The translations under genes were made by a program, and so were the position numbers. A stretch of 17,318 bases of DNA, taken from positions 1 to 17,318 of the forward strand of contig JBBRTI010000016.1 in the NCBI GenBank assembly GCA_038244585.1, given 5' to 3'. Below, piece after piece: positions 1 through 7,097 of the stretch (position 1 is its first letter; each line of letters begins with the position of its first letter). This DNA comes from UBA4664 sp038244585 (GTDB taxonomy: Bacteria > Patescibacteriota > Saccharimonadia > UBA4664). The notes beneath the pieces are model-generated. The model was not told the origin of the DNA. It saw only the letters and a list, made by a program, of their open reading frames with translations, and ran no database searches.

Positions 1-1
1 A

Positions 2-466
2 CGCCAGAGCTTCCAGCTGCTTCGTAAGAAAGTCAAAGATAAGCACACGGCACCATTCATTGATGACTTGGTAGTAAACCCTGAGTATTTGCCGCAATTC
101 TTACCGGAGATGCGAAAGATCATCAAAAAATACAATTTGTTCGCCACTATCGCCGGACACATGGGCGACGGCAACTTCCACATCATCCCCCTGATGAAGT
201 TGGAGGACCCCAAGGAGCGGGCCAAGCTGGAGCCGGCCATGTACGAAACCAACGCACTGGTTTTGAAGTACCACGGTACCCTCAGCGGCGAGCACAACGA
301 CGGCATGATCCGCGGGCCTTGGTTGGAGCAGGCCTACGGTAAGGAAGTCACCGAACTGTTCCGCGAAACCAAACGGATCTTTGACCCGCAGGACATCTTC
401 AACCCGCACAAGAAGGCTACCTCAACCTGGGACTGGAGCATGGCGCACGTCCGCGACCACTTCTAA
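2..466 (+). CDS. FAD-linked oxidase, D-lactate/glycolate dehydrogenase type, C-terminal part (5' end cut off)
   Basis: The reading frame is open to the left edge, so the protein begins outside the window and only its last ~154 residues are seen. They contain two signatures of the FAD-oxidase C-terminal (GlcD/DLD) domain: G-H-M-G-D-G-N-F-H, which matches the metal and substrate-site segment, and S-G-E-H-N-D-G, which resembles the family's S-G-E-H-G-D-G. The tail D-P-x-x-I-F-N-P-H-K-K is the usual end of this domain. The family oxidises 2-hydroxy acids such as D-lactate or glycolate and passes electrons to quinone at the membrane. No iron-sulfur domain follows, so this is the FAD-only form. It sits next to a convergent quinol oxidase operon, which suggests that it feeds that oxidase. 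An in-frame TTG at 68 is internal and not the start. The substrate cannot be told from this fragment. Confidence 0.85.
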   Translation, partial: RQSFQLLRKKVKDKHTAPFIDDLVVNPEYLPQFLPEMRKIIKKYNLFATIAGHMGDGNFHIIPLMKLEDPKERAKLEPAMYETNALVLKYHGTLSGEHNDGMIRGPWLEQAYGKEVTELFRETKRIFDPQDIFNPHKKATSTWDWSMAHVRDHF

Positions 467-482
467 ACTTCCAAGAGGCATA

Positions 483-517
483 TTAAAAGCGCTCCATTCA
501 TCACGGGGCGCTTTTAA
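483..517. terminator. Rho-independent terminator, probably bidirectional
   Basis: A 13-bp stem (483-495 with 505-517, one G-T wobble) encloses a 9-nt loop. The stem has an A-rich left arm and a T-rich right arm, so it can end the FAD oxidase transcript on the plus strand and the cyo operon transcript on the minus strand. It lies 16 nt after the oxidase stop codon. Confidence 0.8.
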
Positions 518-594
518 ATTATCGGTGTCATCACTTTTACTAAATTAGCTACAACTTGTGTATAATCCACCGAAAGTACTGCCCTCCCTCGGAG

Positions 595-843
595 CTACGC
601 CCTTGCCAGTCGCTGCCGGGCTACTGTAATTCCAACCGTAGCCAGACCCAGATAGATTAGGCCGGAGGTACAGGCTTGGATCATGTGCGACGGGTTCAGC
701 CAGACCAGATAAGTTCCCGAGGCAATTGTTAAGCCTACCAGCCCGTAGCCGATCTGAATTAGCCTGCCTGATGGGCGGAATAAGGTAAAAGTAGTGAGAC
801 CGAGACTGGTCAGAGCGATGGTGACATGGAGTAAAGTAATCAT
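595..843 (-). CDS. Small three-helix membrane protein downstream of cyoE
   Basis: This gene encodes 82 residues with three predicted transmembrane helices, roughly residues 3-22, 29-49 and 56-75. There is one histidine in helix 1 (H6) and one just before helix 3 (H53). I do not recognise the family. The shape loosely recalls SirB-like or DUF420-like small membrane proteins, but no diagnostic motif is present. It lies 32 nt after cyoE on the same strand and has its own TATAAT six bases before its ATG, so it may be both part of the cyo transcript and separately expressed. Its position suggests a role in assembly or stability of the oxidase or in haem handling, which is inference only. It ends before the bidirectional terminator at 483-517. 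Confidence 0.7.
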   Translation of the reverse strand: MITLLHVTIALTSLGLTTFTLFRPSGRLIQIGYGLVGLTIASGTYLVWLNPSHMIQACTSGLIYLGLATVGITVARQRLARA

Positions 844-849
844 AAGCGA

Positions 850-855
850 ATTATA
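850..855 (-). promoter_or_regulatory. -10 box TATAAT, leaderless-type promoter for the 82-residue membrane protein
   Basis: A perfect TATAAT on the minus strand lies six bases before the ATG at 843. No good -35 box is seen at 16-18 nt. The short distance predicts transcription starting at or next to the ATG. Confidence 0.45.
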
Positions 856-875
856 TAACGGTTAAGTCTAATTAC

Positions 876-1742
876 CTAAGGCAGTAGTGGGCCAACCGAC
901 ACCATCAGGCATAGGGCCAGGATTGATACCAGCGAGAAACGGAACATTTGGCGGCCCCACTTGTTGTCATCGGATGCGGATAGACCCTTTATGCCAAGCC
1001 AAATCCAATAAGCTCCCAACCCCGCCATGACTGCAAAGTAGGTAATCCCCGTGTAGCCGAACGGCGTCAGCAGCAGCGTAGCTATGACATAGGTAACGGT
1101 GTAGGCGAGAATCTGGCGTTTGGTATTTTTGATACCGCGTATAACCGAGATAACCGGAATGCCGGCGGCCTTGTACTCATCGCGGCGATAGACGGAAATG
1201 GAATAAAATTCCGGCATCTGCCACAGAAAGACCATGGCGAAGACAATGACGGCGCCGGCATCGATGGTACCGGAAACCGCCACGTACCCGGCTAAAATGG
1301 GGGTCGCGCCGGAGATGCTGCCAACCAGCGTCCCATGGAGGGACAGGCGCTTGGATAGGGCACCGTAGAGCAGGACATAAACGACAAAGCCGACGAGGCC
1401 GATGGCTACGACCAGCCAATTGGTGTACAGGCTCAAGATGAGGGTGCCGAGCAGTCCCAGCGTCACGCTGAAGACGACGGCCTTCCGGCCAGTTACCTTG
1501 CCCTCAACCAAGGCGCGGTGCTTGGTACGGTCCATGAGGCGGTCGATGTCCTGGTCGAGGTAATTATTGACGACGCAGGCGGAGGCGATGACTAACGTGG
1601 TGCCGGTTACCAGTGCCAAAAACAGCCAGCCGTCGACGTGGCCGCGGCTGGCCAGGAGAAAACCGGCGGCCGCTGTCAGGGCGTTGCCGTAGAGGACCCC
1701 CGGCTTGGTCAGGCTGTAGTAGGTCCGGATGGTTTCGAGCAT
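876..1742 (-). CDS. cyoE: Protohaem IX farnesyltransferase (haem O synthase)
   Basis: This is a 288-residue polytopic prenyltransferase (E. coli CyoE is about 296). It adds a farnesyl group to haem B to make haem O, the high-spin haem of the bo3 oxidase encoded by the same operon. Motif 1 is N59-x3-D63-x3-D67 followed by D71-R72-T73, the aspartate-rich prenyl-diphosphate and Mg2+ site. The second motif region is W-Q-M-P-E-F-Y followed by Y-R-R-D-E-Y at 185-190. In E. coli and Bacillus homologues, as I remember them, the residue after W-Q-x-P is histidine; here it is glutamate (E178). The C-terminal part resembles E. coli closely. The ATG at 1742 overlaps the cyoD stop by one base (TGATG), which indicates translational coupling. 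Confidence 0.95.
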   Translation of the reverse strand: MLETIRTYYSLTKPGVLYGNALTAAAGFLLASRGHVDGWLFLALVTGTTLVIASACVVNNYLDQDIDRLMDRTKHRALVEGKVTGRKAVVFSVTLGLLGTLILSLYTNWLVVAIGLVGFVVYVLLYGALSKRLSLHGTLVGSISGATPILAGYVAVSGTIDAGAVIVFAMVFLWQMPEFYSISVYRRDEYKAAGIPVISVIRGIKNTKRQILAYTVTYVIATLLLTPFGYTGITYFAVMAGLGAYWIWLGIKGLSASDDNKWGRQMFRFSLVSILALCLMVSVGPLLP

Positions 1743-2110
1743 CAGCGGTGAATGCCCTCATCGTTCATTATGCGAGTGTTTGTATCTCCGGGCGATTGCA
1801 TATTGTATTTGAGATTGCTCATTATCCAGAGCGAGCCGCCGACGATAACGATTAGGATTACCATCATGAAGCCAAAAACTGCCAGATTCCACCGGGGTTT
1901 TGTCTCCTGCCCCAAGTGCAGGAAGAAGACCAGTTGGACGACGAGCTGGACGACAGCCAAGCACAGGATGAGGGCAATTAGGAACCCATGCGAAAAGGCC
2001 TCATGAGCAGTCGTGACGTGGTCGTTGACGAACAGATAGACCGAAATAGTCAGCAGCAGCGACAAAGCGAAACCTATAATGTAGGACTTGAGAGTAACGC
2101 GTGGCTTCAT
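1742..2110 (-). CDS. cyoD: Cytochrome bo3 ubiquinol oxidase subunit IV
   Basis: This encodes 122 residues with three transmembrane helices (about 11-29, 41-63 and 73-94), the CyoD fold. Residues such as F-L-H near the end of helix 2 and S-x-W-I-M-x-N-L-x-Y-N-M after helix 3 match E. coli CyoD (109 residues). The subunit helps assemble the CuB-haem o3 centre in subunit I. The frame continues upstream inside cyoC to 2263, but the family alignment starts at the ATG at 2110, which has GGGAG about ten bases upstream. The longer start would add about 51 residues with no homology. The C-terminus carries about 16 extra polar residues after the usual end. The gene starts 2 nt after cyoC and overlaps cyoE by one base. 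Confidence 0.93.
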   Translation of the reverse strand: MKPRVTLKSYIIGFALSLLLTISVYLFVNDHVTTAHEAFSHGFLIALILCLAVVQLVVQLVFFLHLGQETKPRWNLAVFGFMMVILIVIVGGSLWIMSNLKYNMQSPGDTNTRIMNDEGIHR

Positions 2111-2112
2111 GG

Positions 2113-2712
2113 CTAAAGTGCTCCCATCATGTAGACGATCGAAAAGATCAGAATCCAGATGACATCCAGGAAATGCCAGAACAGACTCAGCAACATGAGA
2201 CGGCGGACGGTAGTGCGGACCAGGCCCATGCGCCAGGCCTGGGCCATGAGCACCAGGGTCCATAGCAGGCCGGTCGCAATGTGTAGCCCGTGCGTACCGA
2301 CGAGGGTGAAGAAGGCCGACAGGAAGCCGCTACGCTGCCAGTTGTTGCCTTCGGCGACCAGGCGCGAAAACTCGGTCAGCTCCATACTCAGGAAAGCGGC
2401 TCCAAGCAGGAAAGTGATGCCGAGCCAAGTCAGTACCTGCTTCTTATTCTGTTTATGCGCGGCCAGGATTCCCAGCCCGATAGTGAAGCTGCTCGTGAGC
2501 AAGATCAGCGTCTCGCCCAAGACGAAAGGCAGGCTGAAAAGGTCCTTGGCCCCTGGTCCTCCGAAAGTATTGTTATGCAGGACGGCGTAGGTGGCGAAGA
2601 GGCTGGCGAAGAGGAGGCAGTCGGTCATAAGATAGACCCAGAAGCCCAGCAGGGTCTTGGAATCCGATTCGGCATGAACGATAGTTTTTAGGGTTGATGC
2701 TGTTTCGGTCAT
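2113..2712 (-). CDS. cyoC: Cytochrome bo3 ubiquinol oxidase subunit III
   Basis: This encodes 199 residues (E. coli 204) with five transmembrane helices, the haem-copper oxidase subunit III fold. Recognisable segments are G-F-W-V-Y-L-M-T-D near residue 23, the E-x-T-F/E-F-S-R-L region near 111-117, and G-T-H-G-L-H-I, the conserved helix-4 motif. The tail W-H-F-L-D-V-I-W-I is the classic subunit III C-terminal motif. The subunit carries no metal and stabilises subunit I. Its ATG overlaps the cyoB stop by four bases (ATGA), typical of translational coupling. Confidence 0.95.
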   Translation of the reverse strand: MTETASTLKTIVHAESDSKTLLGFWVYLMTDCLLFASLFATYAVLHNNTFGGPGAKDLFSLPFVLGETLILLTSSFTIGLGILAAHKQNKKQVLTWLGITFLLGAAFLSMELTEFSRLVAEGNNWQRSGFLSAFFTLVGTHGLHIATGLLWTLVLMAQAWRMGLVRTTVRRLMLLSLFWHFLDVIWILIFSIVYMMGAL

Positions 2713-4679
2713 GCTAGTTTCCCTTTGGCGCGTGCCTGCTGGTCGAGCTGTTTAATTTCCGCCGCCGTGATGACATATTCGGTGTCCTCGTCTGACAAAC
2801 GGATGATGAGGCTGGTTATGGCACCGGCCAGGCCCAGACCGGCTAGCCACCAGATGTGCCAGACGACGGCAAATCCGAAGGCGAACGTAAAACCGGCGAT
2901 AATCAGGCCCATTGGCGTGTTCTTGGGCATATGGATGTCCTGGTACTCGCCCTGGGGGAGGCTGGTTTTGTGTTTTTTGGCAGCCCAGAACGGGTCGCGG
3001 CTGCTGACGGTGGGAGTGACGGCGAAGTTATAAAACGGCGCCGGTGAGGGGATGGACCATTCCAGGGTCCGGCCGTTCCAGGGGTCGCCGCTGACGTCCA
3101 TATTCTGCTTGCGCTGATATATACTGACGGCCAGCTGCAGGAGCTGGAAGCCGACGCCGAGCAGGATGACCGCCACGCCGACTCCGGCCACTATGAACAA
3201 GCCCTGCCAACCCATCGACGGGTCGTAGTGGTCCAGGCGGCGGGTGGCGCCCATCATTCCCAAGATATACAGCGGCACGAAGGCCAGCAGGAAGCCGATG
3301 ATCCAGCACCAGAAGGCGTAGCGGCCGAGGCGCTCGTTAAGCTTGAAGCCGAAAATCTTGGGGAACCAGTAGGTCAGTCCGGCGAAATAACCAAAGACCA
3401 CACCTCCGATGATAATGTTGTGGAAGTGAGCCACCAAAAATAAGCTGTTGTGGAGTTGGAAATCGATAGCCGGTACCGCCATGAGAACGCCGGTCGAGCC
3501 GCCGATAGTGAAGGTGGTGACAAAGCCCATAAACCACAGCATGGGGGTTTTGAAGTGGACGCGCCCGCGGAACATGGTGAATAACCAGTTGAATACCTTA
3601 ACACCGGTCGGAATGGCGATGACCATGGTCATGATGCCGAAGAAGGCGTTGACGTCAGCGCCGGCCCCCATGGTAAAGAAGTGGTGCAACCAAACGATGA
3701 ATGACAGGAAGGCAATACTAATGAGCGCTACAACCATCGAGGTATAACCGAAGAGCTTCTTCTGCGAGTAGGTCGCAACAACCTCCGAGAAGATGCCGAA
3801 GGCGGGCAGGACCAGGATATAGACTTCCGGATGGCCCCAGGCCCAAATCAAATTGACGTACATCATGGGATTGCCGCCGAAGCCTGAGGTGAAGAAATGC
3901 ATGCCCAAGGTACGGTCCAACGAGAGCATGGCCAGGGTAGCGGTCAGGATAGGGAAGGCGAAGATTATCATGACCATGGTGACTAGAACGCTCCAGACAA
4001 AGACAGGCATCCTCATTAGAGTCATGCCGGGGCAGCGCAATTTGAGAATGGTGACAAGGAAGTTGACTCCGGACAGCAGGCTGCCAATGCCGGCTATCTG
4101 AATACTCCATATCCAGTAATCGATTCCGACACCGGGGCTATACGCCAGTTCCGACAGTGGGGGATACGCCAGCCAGCCGGCCGCGGCAAACTCGCCGACC
4201 ACGAGTGACAGGTTAACTAACACCATGCCGACCGTAAAAAGCCAGAAACTGACCGAGTTCATAAAGGGGAAGGCGACGTCACGCGCCCCGATTTGCAGCG
4301 GCAGGATCAGATTGATTATTCCGAACATCAGGCCCATGGCGACGAAGAATATCATGATGGTGCCGTGAGCCGAAAATATCTGTTGGAAGTGGTCGGAGGT
4401 CAAAAAGCCATGCGAGCTGCCGACCGACAAGGCCTGCTGCGCCCGAATCATGGCCGCGTCCATGCCGCCGCGCAACAGCATGACGACCGCGACCACGATA
4501 TACATCACGCCGATCCTCTTAGGATCAACCGAGGTCAGCCATTCGCGCCACAGCCAGCGCCAGCGCTTGAGGTAGGTGATTAGGGCAAGGATACTGATGG
4601 CGCCCAGAACCAGACTGATGGCGCCGCCAAGGACGACCGGGTCGTGGGGGAGGGCGTCCCATGTTAACTTACCCAACAT
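2709..4679 (-). CDS. cyoB: Cytochrome bo3 ubiquinol oxidase subunit I
   Basis: This is the catalytic subunit, 656 residues (E. coli 663). It oxidises quinol, reduces O2 to water and pumps protons. All key residues align with E. coli at an offset of one: R70, D74, H97 and Q100 of the quinol site; H105 and H420 for low-spin haem b; H418 for haem o3; H283, H332 and H333 for CuB; Y287 of the H-P-E-V-Y crosslink motif; D134 at the D-channel entrance; E285; and K361 of the K-channel. The R-R pair at 480-481 is also present. The frame can be extended to a GTG at 4712, but the ATG at 4679 has GGAG six bases upstream and matches the homologous start, so it is preferred. Stop and start overlap cyoC by four bases. 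Confidence 0.97.
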   Translation of the reverse strand: MLGKLTWDALPHDPVVLGGAISLVLGAISILALITYLKRWRWLWREWLTSVDPKRIGVMYIVVAVVMLLRGGMDAAMIRAQQALSVGSSHGFLTSDHFQQIFSAHGTIMIFFVAMGLMFGIINLILPLQIGARDVAFPFMNSVSFWLFTVGMVLVNLSLVVGEFAAAGWLAYPPLSELAYSPGVGIDYWIWSIQIAGIGSLLSGVNFLVTILKLRCPGMTLMRMPVFVWSVLVTMVMIIFAFPILTATLAMLSLDRTLGMHFFTSGFGGNPMMYVNLIWAWGHPEVYILVLPAFGIFSEVVATYSQKKLFGYTSMVVALISIAFLSFIVWLHHFFTMGAGADVNAFFGIMTMVIAIPTGVKVFNWLFTMFRGRVHFKTPMLWFMGFVTTFTIGGSTGVLMAVPAIDFQLHNSLFLVAHFHNIIIGGVVFGYFAGLTYWFPKIFGFKLNERLGRYAFWCWIIGFLLAFVPLYILGMMGATRRLDHYDPSMGWQGLFIVAGVGVAVILLGVGFQLLQLAVSIYQRKQNMDVSGDPWNGRTLEWSIPSPAPFYNFAVTPTVSSRDPFWAAKKHKTSLPQGEYQDIHMPKNTPMGLIIAGFTFAFGFAVVWHIWWLAGLGLAGAITSLIIRLSDEDTEYVITAAEIKQLDQQARAKGKLA

Positions 4680-4715
4680 AGATGGCTCCAAAATTACGTT
4701 TAACACCGGCACGCA

Positions 4716-5609
4716 TCATGGCATTACCGTCGCCTGGCCGTTCCCGGCTCTTGCCGGTACCATGTACTTGTTTATGACTGTATCATATAGGTTTTGCTTG
4801 GCAGACGCGTACGCCGCGGCGGTGTTATTCTCGCTAGGTAGCGCCAGCGCTGCGTAGGCGCTGTCGTCCAGACGTTGTGGCGAGCGCCGAACCTCTGCGA
4901 CCCAGCGGTCAAAATCGGCCCGGGAGGTAGCTTCGGCGTTGAAGCGCATGCCGGCGAAGCCGCGACCGCTGAGGTTGGCGGACGAGCCGCCGTAGACCCC
5001 GTTTGCGGTCGCCATAAGGTGGAGTTGGGTCGACATCCCCGGCATGGCATAGATTTGTCCGCCCAACTCCGGGATCCAGAATGAGTTCATGGGAGCGTCG
5101 GCCGTAATTTGGAAGTCGACCGGTGTGCCGGCTGGGAATCGGACGTAGTTTACGGTGGCAATCTGCTGGTCGGGATAAATAAACAGCCATTTCCACGGCA
5201 AGGCCACGACCTGGATATGTATCGGTGTCACCGATGATTGCAAGGACTTATAGGGGTCCAGCTCATGCGAACTTGTCCAAGTTACGACGCCAAGAATCAG
5301 GATGATGGCGCAGGGGATACCCCACCAGACTGCCTCCAGTTTGGAATTATGGTCCCAGTCTGGCGTGTATCGCGCGGACACGTTGGCGGCCCGGTACTTC
5401 CAAGCGATAGTGAAAGTTAGAATAAAGACAGGAATAACAACGACCAGGCTGAGAAGTACGGTGAAGGTTATCAGGCTGCGCTGTTTGTCAGCTATAAGGC
5501 CTTTGGGGTTAAGAAGTTTTAGATCGCCCGAGTGCAGAAAAAGAAACAGCGATACCGCAATTATCAGTCCTGTAATGACAAACAATGCCCGTTGGTTGGT
5601 CTTATTCAT
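4716..5609 (-). CDS. cyoA: Cytochrome bo3 ubiquinol oxidase subunit II
   Basis: This encodes 297 residues (E. coli 315). An N-terminal hydrophobic segment (about 8-25) is followed by two transmembrane helices (about 47-69 and 94-112) and an outside cupredoxin domain. W-K-W-L-F-I-Y-P at 139-146, M-N-S-F-W-I-P and Q-I-Y-A-M-P-G-M are typical of CyoA. The cysteine and histidine ligands of CuA are absent, which identifies a quinol oxidase and not a cytochrome c oxidase. The lipobox cysteine of the E. coli lipoprotein signal is also missing (L-H-S-G-D instead), so the protein is probably anchored only by helices. It is the first gene of cyoABCDE. No Shine-Dalgarno sequence precedes the ATG; an extended -10 box lies nine bases upstream. 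Confidence 0.95.
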   Translation of the reverse strand: MNKTNQRALFVITGLIIAVSLFLFLHSGDLKLLNPKGLIADKQRSLITFTVLLSLVVVIPVFILTFTIAWKYRAANVSARYTPDWDHNSKLEAVWWGIPCAIILILGVVTWTSSHELDPYKSLQSSVTPIHIQVVALPWKWLFIYPDQQIATVNYVRFPAGTPVDFQITADAPMNSFWIPELGGQIYAMPGMSTQLHLMATANGVYGGSSANLSGRGFAGMRFNAEATSRADFDRWVAEVRRSPQRLDDSAYAALALPSENNTAAAYASAKQNLYDTVINKYMVPARAGNGQATVMP

Positions 5610-5618
5610 GATAAATAA

Positions 5619-5627
5619 ACTATAACA
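5619..5627 (-). promoter_or_regulatory. Extended -10 promoter of the cyo operon
   Basis: The minus strand reads TGTTATAGT, an extended -10 (TG-n-TATAGT) whose last base is nine bases before the cyoA ATG. The -35 region is poor, which an extended -10 can offset. The predicted transcript has a leader of only a few bases. The inverted repeat TAACA-N7-TGTTA (5623-5639) overlaps it and could be an operator. Confidence 0.45.
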
Positions 5628-5673
5628 GTTCTTATGTTAAAACCGAACGACGCGCGCCACGCTCAGTTATATC

Positions 5674-5702
5674 TGGACGTTACCTGTCATATTGCTTATG
5701 AT
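5674..5702 (+). promoter_or_regulatory. Candidate promoter of the NADH dehydrogenase gene
   Basis: TGGACG (four of six to TTGACA), a 17-bp spacer and TATGAT are followed by seven bases and then the ATG at 5710. The alternative ATG at 5698 lies inside this -10 box, which favours 5710 as the start if the promoter is real. The mRNA would be leaderless. Confidence 0.4.
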
Positions 5703-5709
5703 TGGAATA

Positions 5710-6930
5710 ATGACTCCCCATCTTAACTCAACTTCAGACCGCTCAATTCTCATTGTCGGAGGCGGGTTCGCCGGCGTCCGCGCCGCGCTCAGTCTTGGCC
5801 GGCACGACGATTTGTCTATTACGCTCATATCGGCGACCGATACCTTCGCCTATTATCCGCAGCTTTATCATGCGGCAACCGGCGGCTCGCGCGCGGAGGC
5901 GGCCATCCCTCTGGTTGAGTTGCTGGCCGGGACCAAAGTTAAAATCATCATCGACACCATCAACCTGATTGACACTGAGGCGCATACTGTTACGGGGGCA
6001 TCCGGCGAAGCCTATCCGTATGGCCAGCTGATTTTGGCGACCGGCTGTGTCACCAACTACCATGGTATTCCCGGTCTCCCTGAATTCTCGTACGACATCA
6101 AGACAATCGACGGCGCTCTCGCCTTTAAGCAGCATCTTCACCAGCAGCTCGTCGACGGCAGCAAGCCGGAGCTCCATTATTCGATTATCGGCGGCGGTCC
6201 AACGGGCATTGAGCTGTCCGCGGCTCTGAGTGAATACATGGAGCGAATTGTCGGTATCCATGGCGTGTCAGCACCTAAATACCGCATCGAGCTGGTTGAG
6301 GCCGCTCCGCGAATACTACCCCGTTCCACCGAGGCCCACGCCAAGCGCATTCAGGCCCGGTTGGAGAAGTTGGGCGTACGGGTGATGACAGGTTCCGTCG
6401 TCGAGGGCGAAACCGTCGACCGGTTACAGCTCAAAGGTGAATCAATCAAGACCAGGACCGTGGTTTGGACGGCCGGCGTGGCCAACAACCCATTGTTCCA
6501 GAATAACGCCGACTCCTTTACGCTGGCCAAGAACGGCCTAGTTGAAGTCAATGAGTTTATGGAGGCCGCCACCGACGTCTATGTAATCGGCGACAACGCC
6601 GCCACGCCGCACGGCGGCCTGGCCGAAACTGCCATCGGTGATGCCCGTTTCGTCGCGGCCGACATCCTGCGTAAATTAGCCGGCACTAAGCGGAAAGCAC
6701 GTAAGCAGCACACGCCCACCAGTATCATTCCTGTCGGCAACGGCTGGGCGGCTGTCGAACACGGCTCATGGCACGCCTACGGCTATATCGGCTGGCTGCT
6801 GCGCCGGATCGGCGACTTTATCGGCTACTCCGATATCGAAAGCCTACCCAGTGCGTTGCGGGTCTGGCGCCTGGATAACTCCCGCCAGGACATCTGTCCT
6901 ATCTGCTCCAGCGCCCCCATCGGTGCTTAG
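5710..6930 (+). CDS. ndh: Type II NADH:quinone oxidoreductase (NDH-2)
   Basis: This is a 406-residue flavoprotein with two Rossmann dinucleotide folds. G17-G-G-F-A-G22 binds FAD, and G161-G-G-P-T-G166 followed by an acidic E197 fits NADH. V-V-W-T-A-G-V (251-257) and V-I-G-D-N-A (292-297) are standard for NDH-2. It transfers electrons from NADH to quinone without pumping protons, and its neighbour cyo would reoxidise the quinol. The family's quinone-site motif A-Q-x-A-x-Q is here A-E-T-A-I-G (305-310). The last 20 residues contain a C-P-I-C pair (C396, C399) I do not expect in this family. An aromatic, basic segment near 358-372 could lie on the membrane. Other possible starts are TTG 5692 and ATG 5698; 5710 fits the promoter best. 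The gene is divergent from cyoA. Confidence 0.88.
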   Translation: MTPHLNSTSDRSILIVGGGFAGVRAALSLGRHDDLSITLISATDTFAYYPQLYHAATGGSRAEAAIPLVELLAGTKVKIIIDTINLIDTEAHTVTGASGEAYPYGQLILATGCVTNYHGIPGLPEFSYDIKTIDGALAFKQHLHQQLVDGSKPELHYSIIGGGPTGIELSAALSEYMERIVGIHGVSAPKYRIELVEAAPRILPRSTEAHAKRIQARLEKLGVRVMTGSVVEGETVDRLQLKGESIKTRTVVWTAGVANNPLFQNNADSFTLAKNGLVEVNEFMEAATDVYVIGDNAATPHGGLAETAIGDARFVAADILRKLAGTKRKARKQHTPTSIIPVGNGWAAVEHGSWHAYGYIGWLLRRIGDFIGYSDIESLPSALRVWRLDNSRQDICPICSSAPIGA

Positions 6931-6966
6931 TACGGATTAATATTGAACAAAAATAGTCGTCGAATC

Positions 6967-6984
6967 TCCAGCTATAAAGCTGGA
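6967..6984. other. Perfect 7-bp hairpin after ndh
   Basis: TCCAGCT, loop ATAA, AGCTGGA. It lies 36 nt after the ndh stop without a following T-run, so it is not a canonical terminator. A further AGCTGG copy at 6989-6994 could pair alternatively with the left arm. It may be a weak terminator, an mRNA 3' stabiliser or a protein-binding palindrome. The rest of the 6931-7097 gap holds only the promoter of the next gene. Confidence 0.4.
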
Positions 6985-7058
6985 TGATAGCTGGGCATTG
7001 TTTCTGAAAAAAAGGCTGAAGTGAACTAATGACATCGCCGCCGCCGTGCCGCTTACGC

Positions 7059-7088
7059 CTGTCAAAACCACCCCGAAAAGCGTATAGT
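7059..7088 (+). promoter_or_regulatory. Candidate promoter of the LssY_C gene
   Basis: CTGTCA (four of six), an 18-bp spacer and TATAGT are followed by nine bases and the ATG at 7098. The same TATAGT-N9-ATG arrangement is found at cyoA. There is no Shine-Dalgarno sequence between the box and the start. Confidence 0.45.
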
Positions 7089-7097
7089 TAGCCAGTT

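Noticed and set aside
2111..2263. Longer cyoD start inside cyoC
   Set aside because: It would add 51 residues without similarity to CyoD; the ATG at 2110 fits the family start and has a GGGAG upstream.
2290..2691. Open frame of 133 codons on the plus strand opposite cyoC
   Set aside because: It is a complement of well-matched cyoC coding sequence in a GC-rich region and has no recognisable domain.
3718..4110. Open frame of 130 codons in another minus-strand frame within cyoB
   Set aside because: It overlaps the catalytic part of cyoB, whose residues align throughout with E. coli; the alternative frame is an arginine- and histidine-rich shadow.
4680..4712. GTG start for cyoB at 4712
   Set aside because: No ribosome binding site precedes it, whereas the ATG at 4679 has a well-placed GGAG and the expected N-terminus.
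5743..6261. Open frame of 172 codons antisense to ndh
   Set aside because: It covers the FAD and NADH motifs of ndh on the other strand and lacks a start signal.
6931..7097. Possible small RNA or riboswitch between ndh and the LssY_C gene
   Set aside because: Only one simple 7-bp hairpin is present, with no T-run and no recognisable aptamer; the gap is explained by a promoter.
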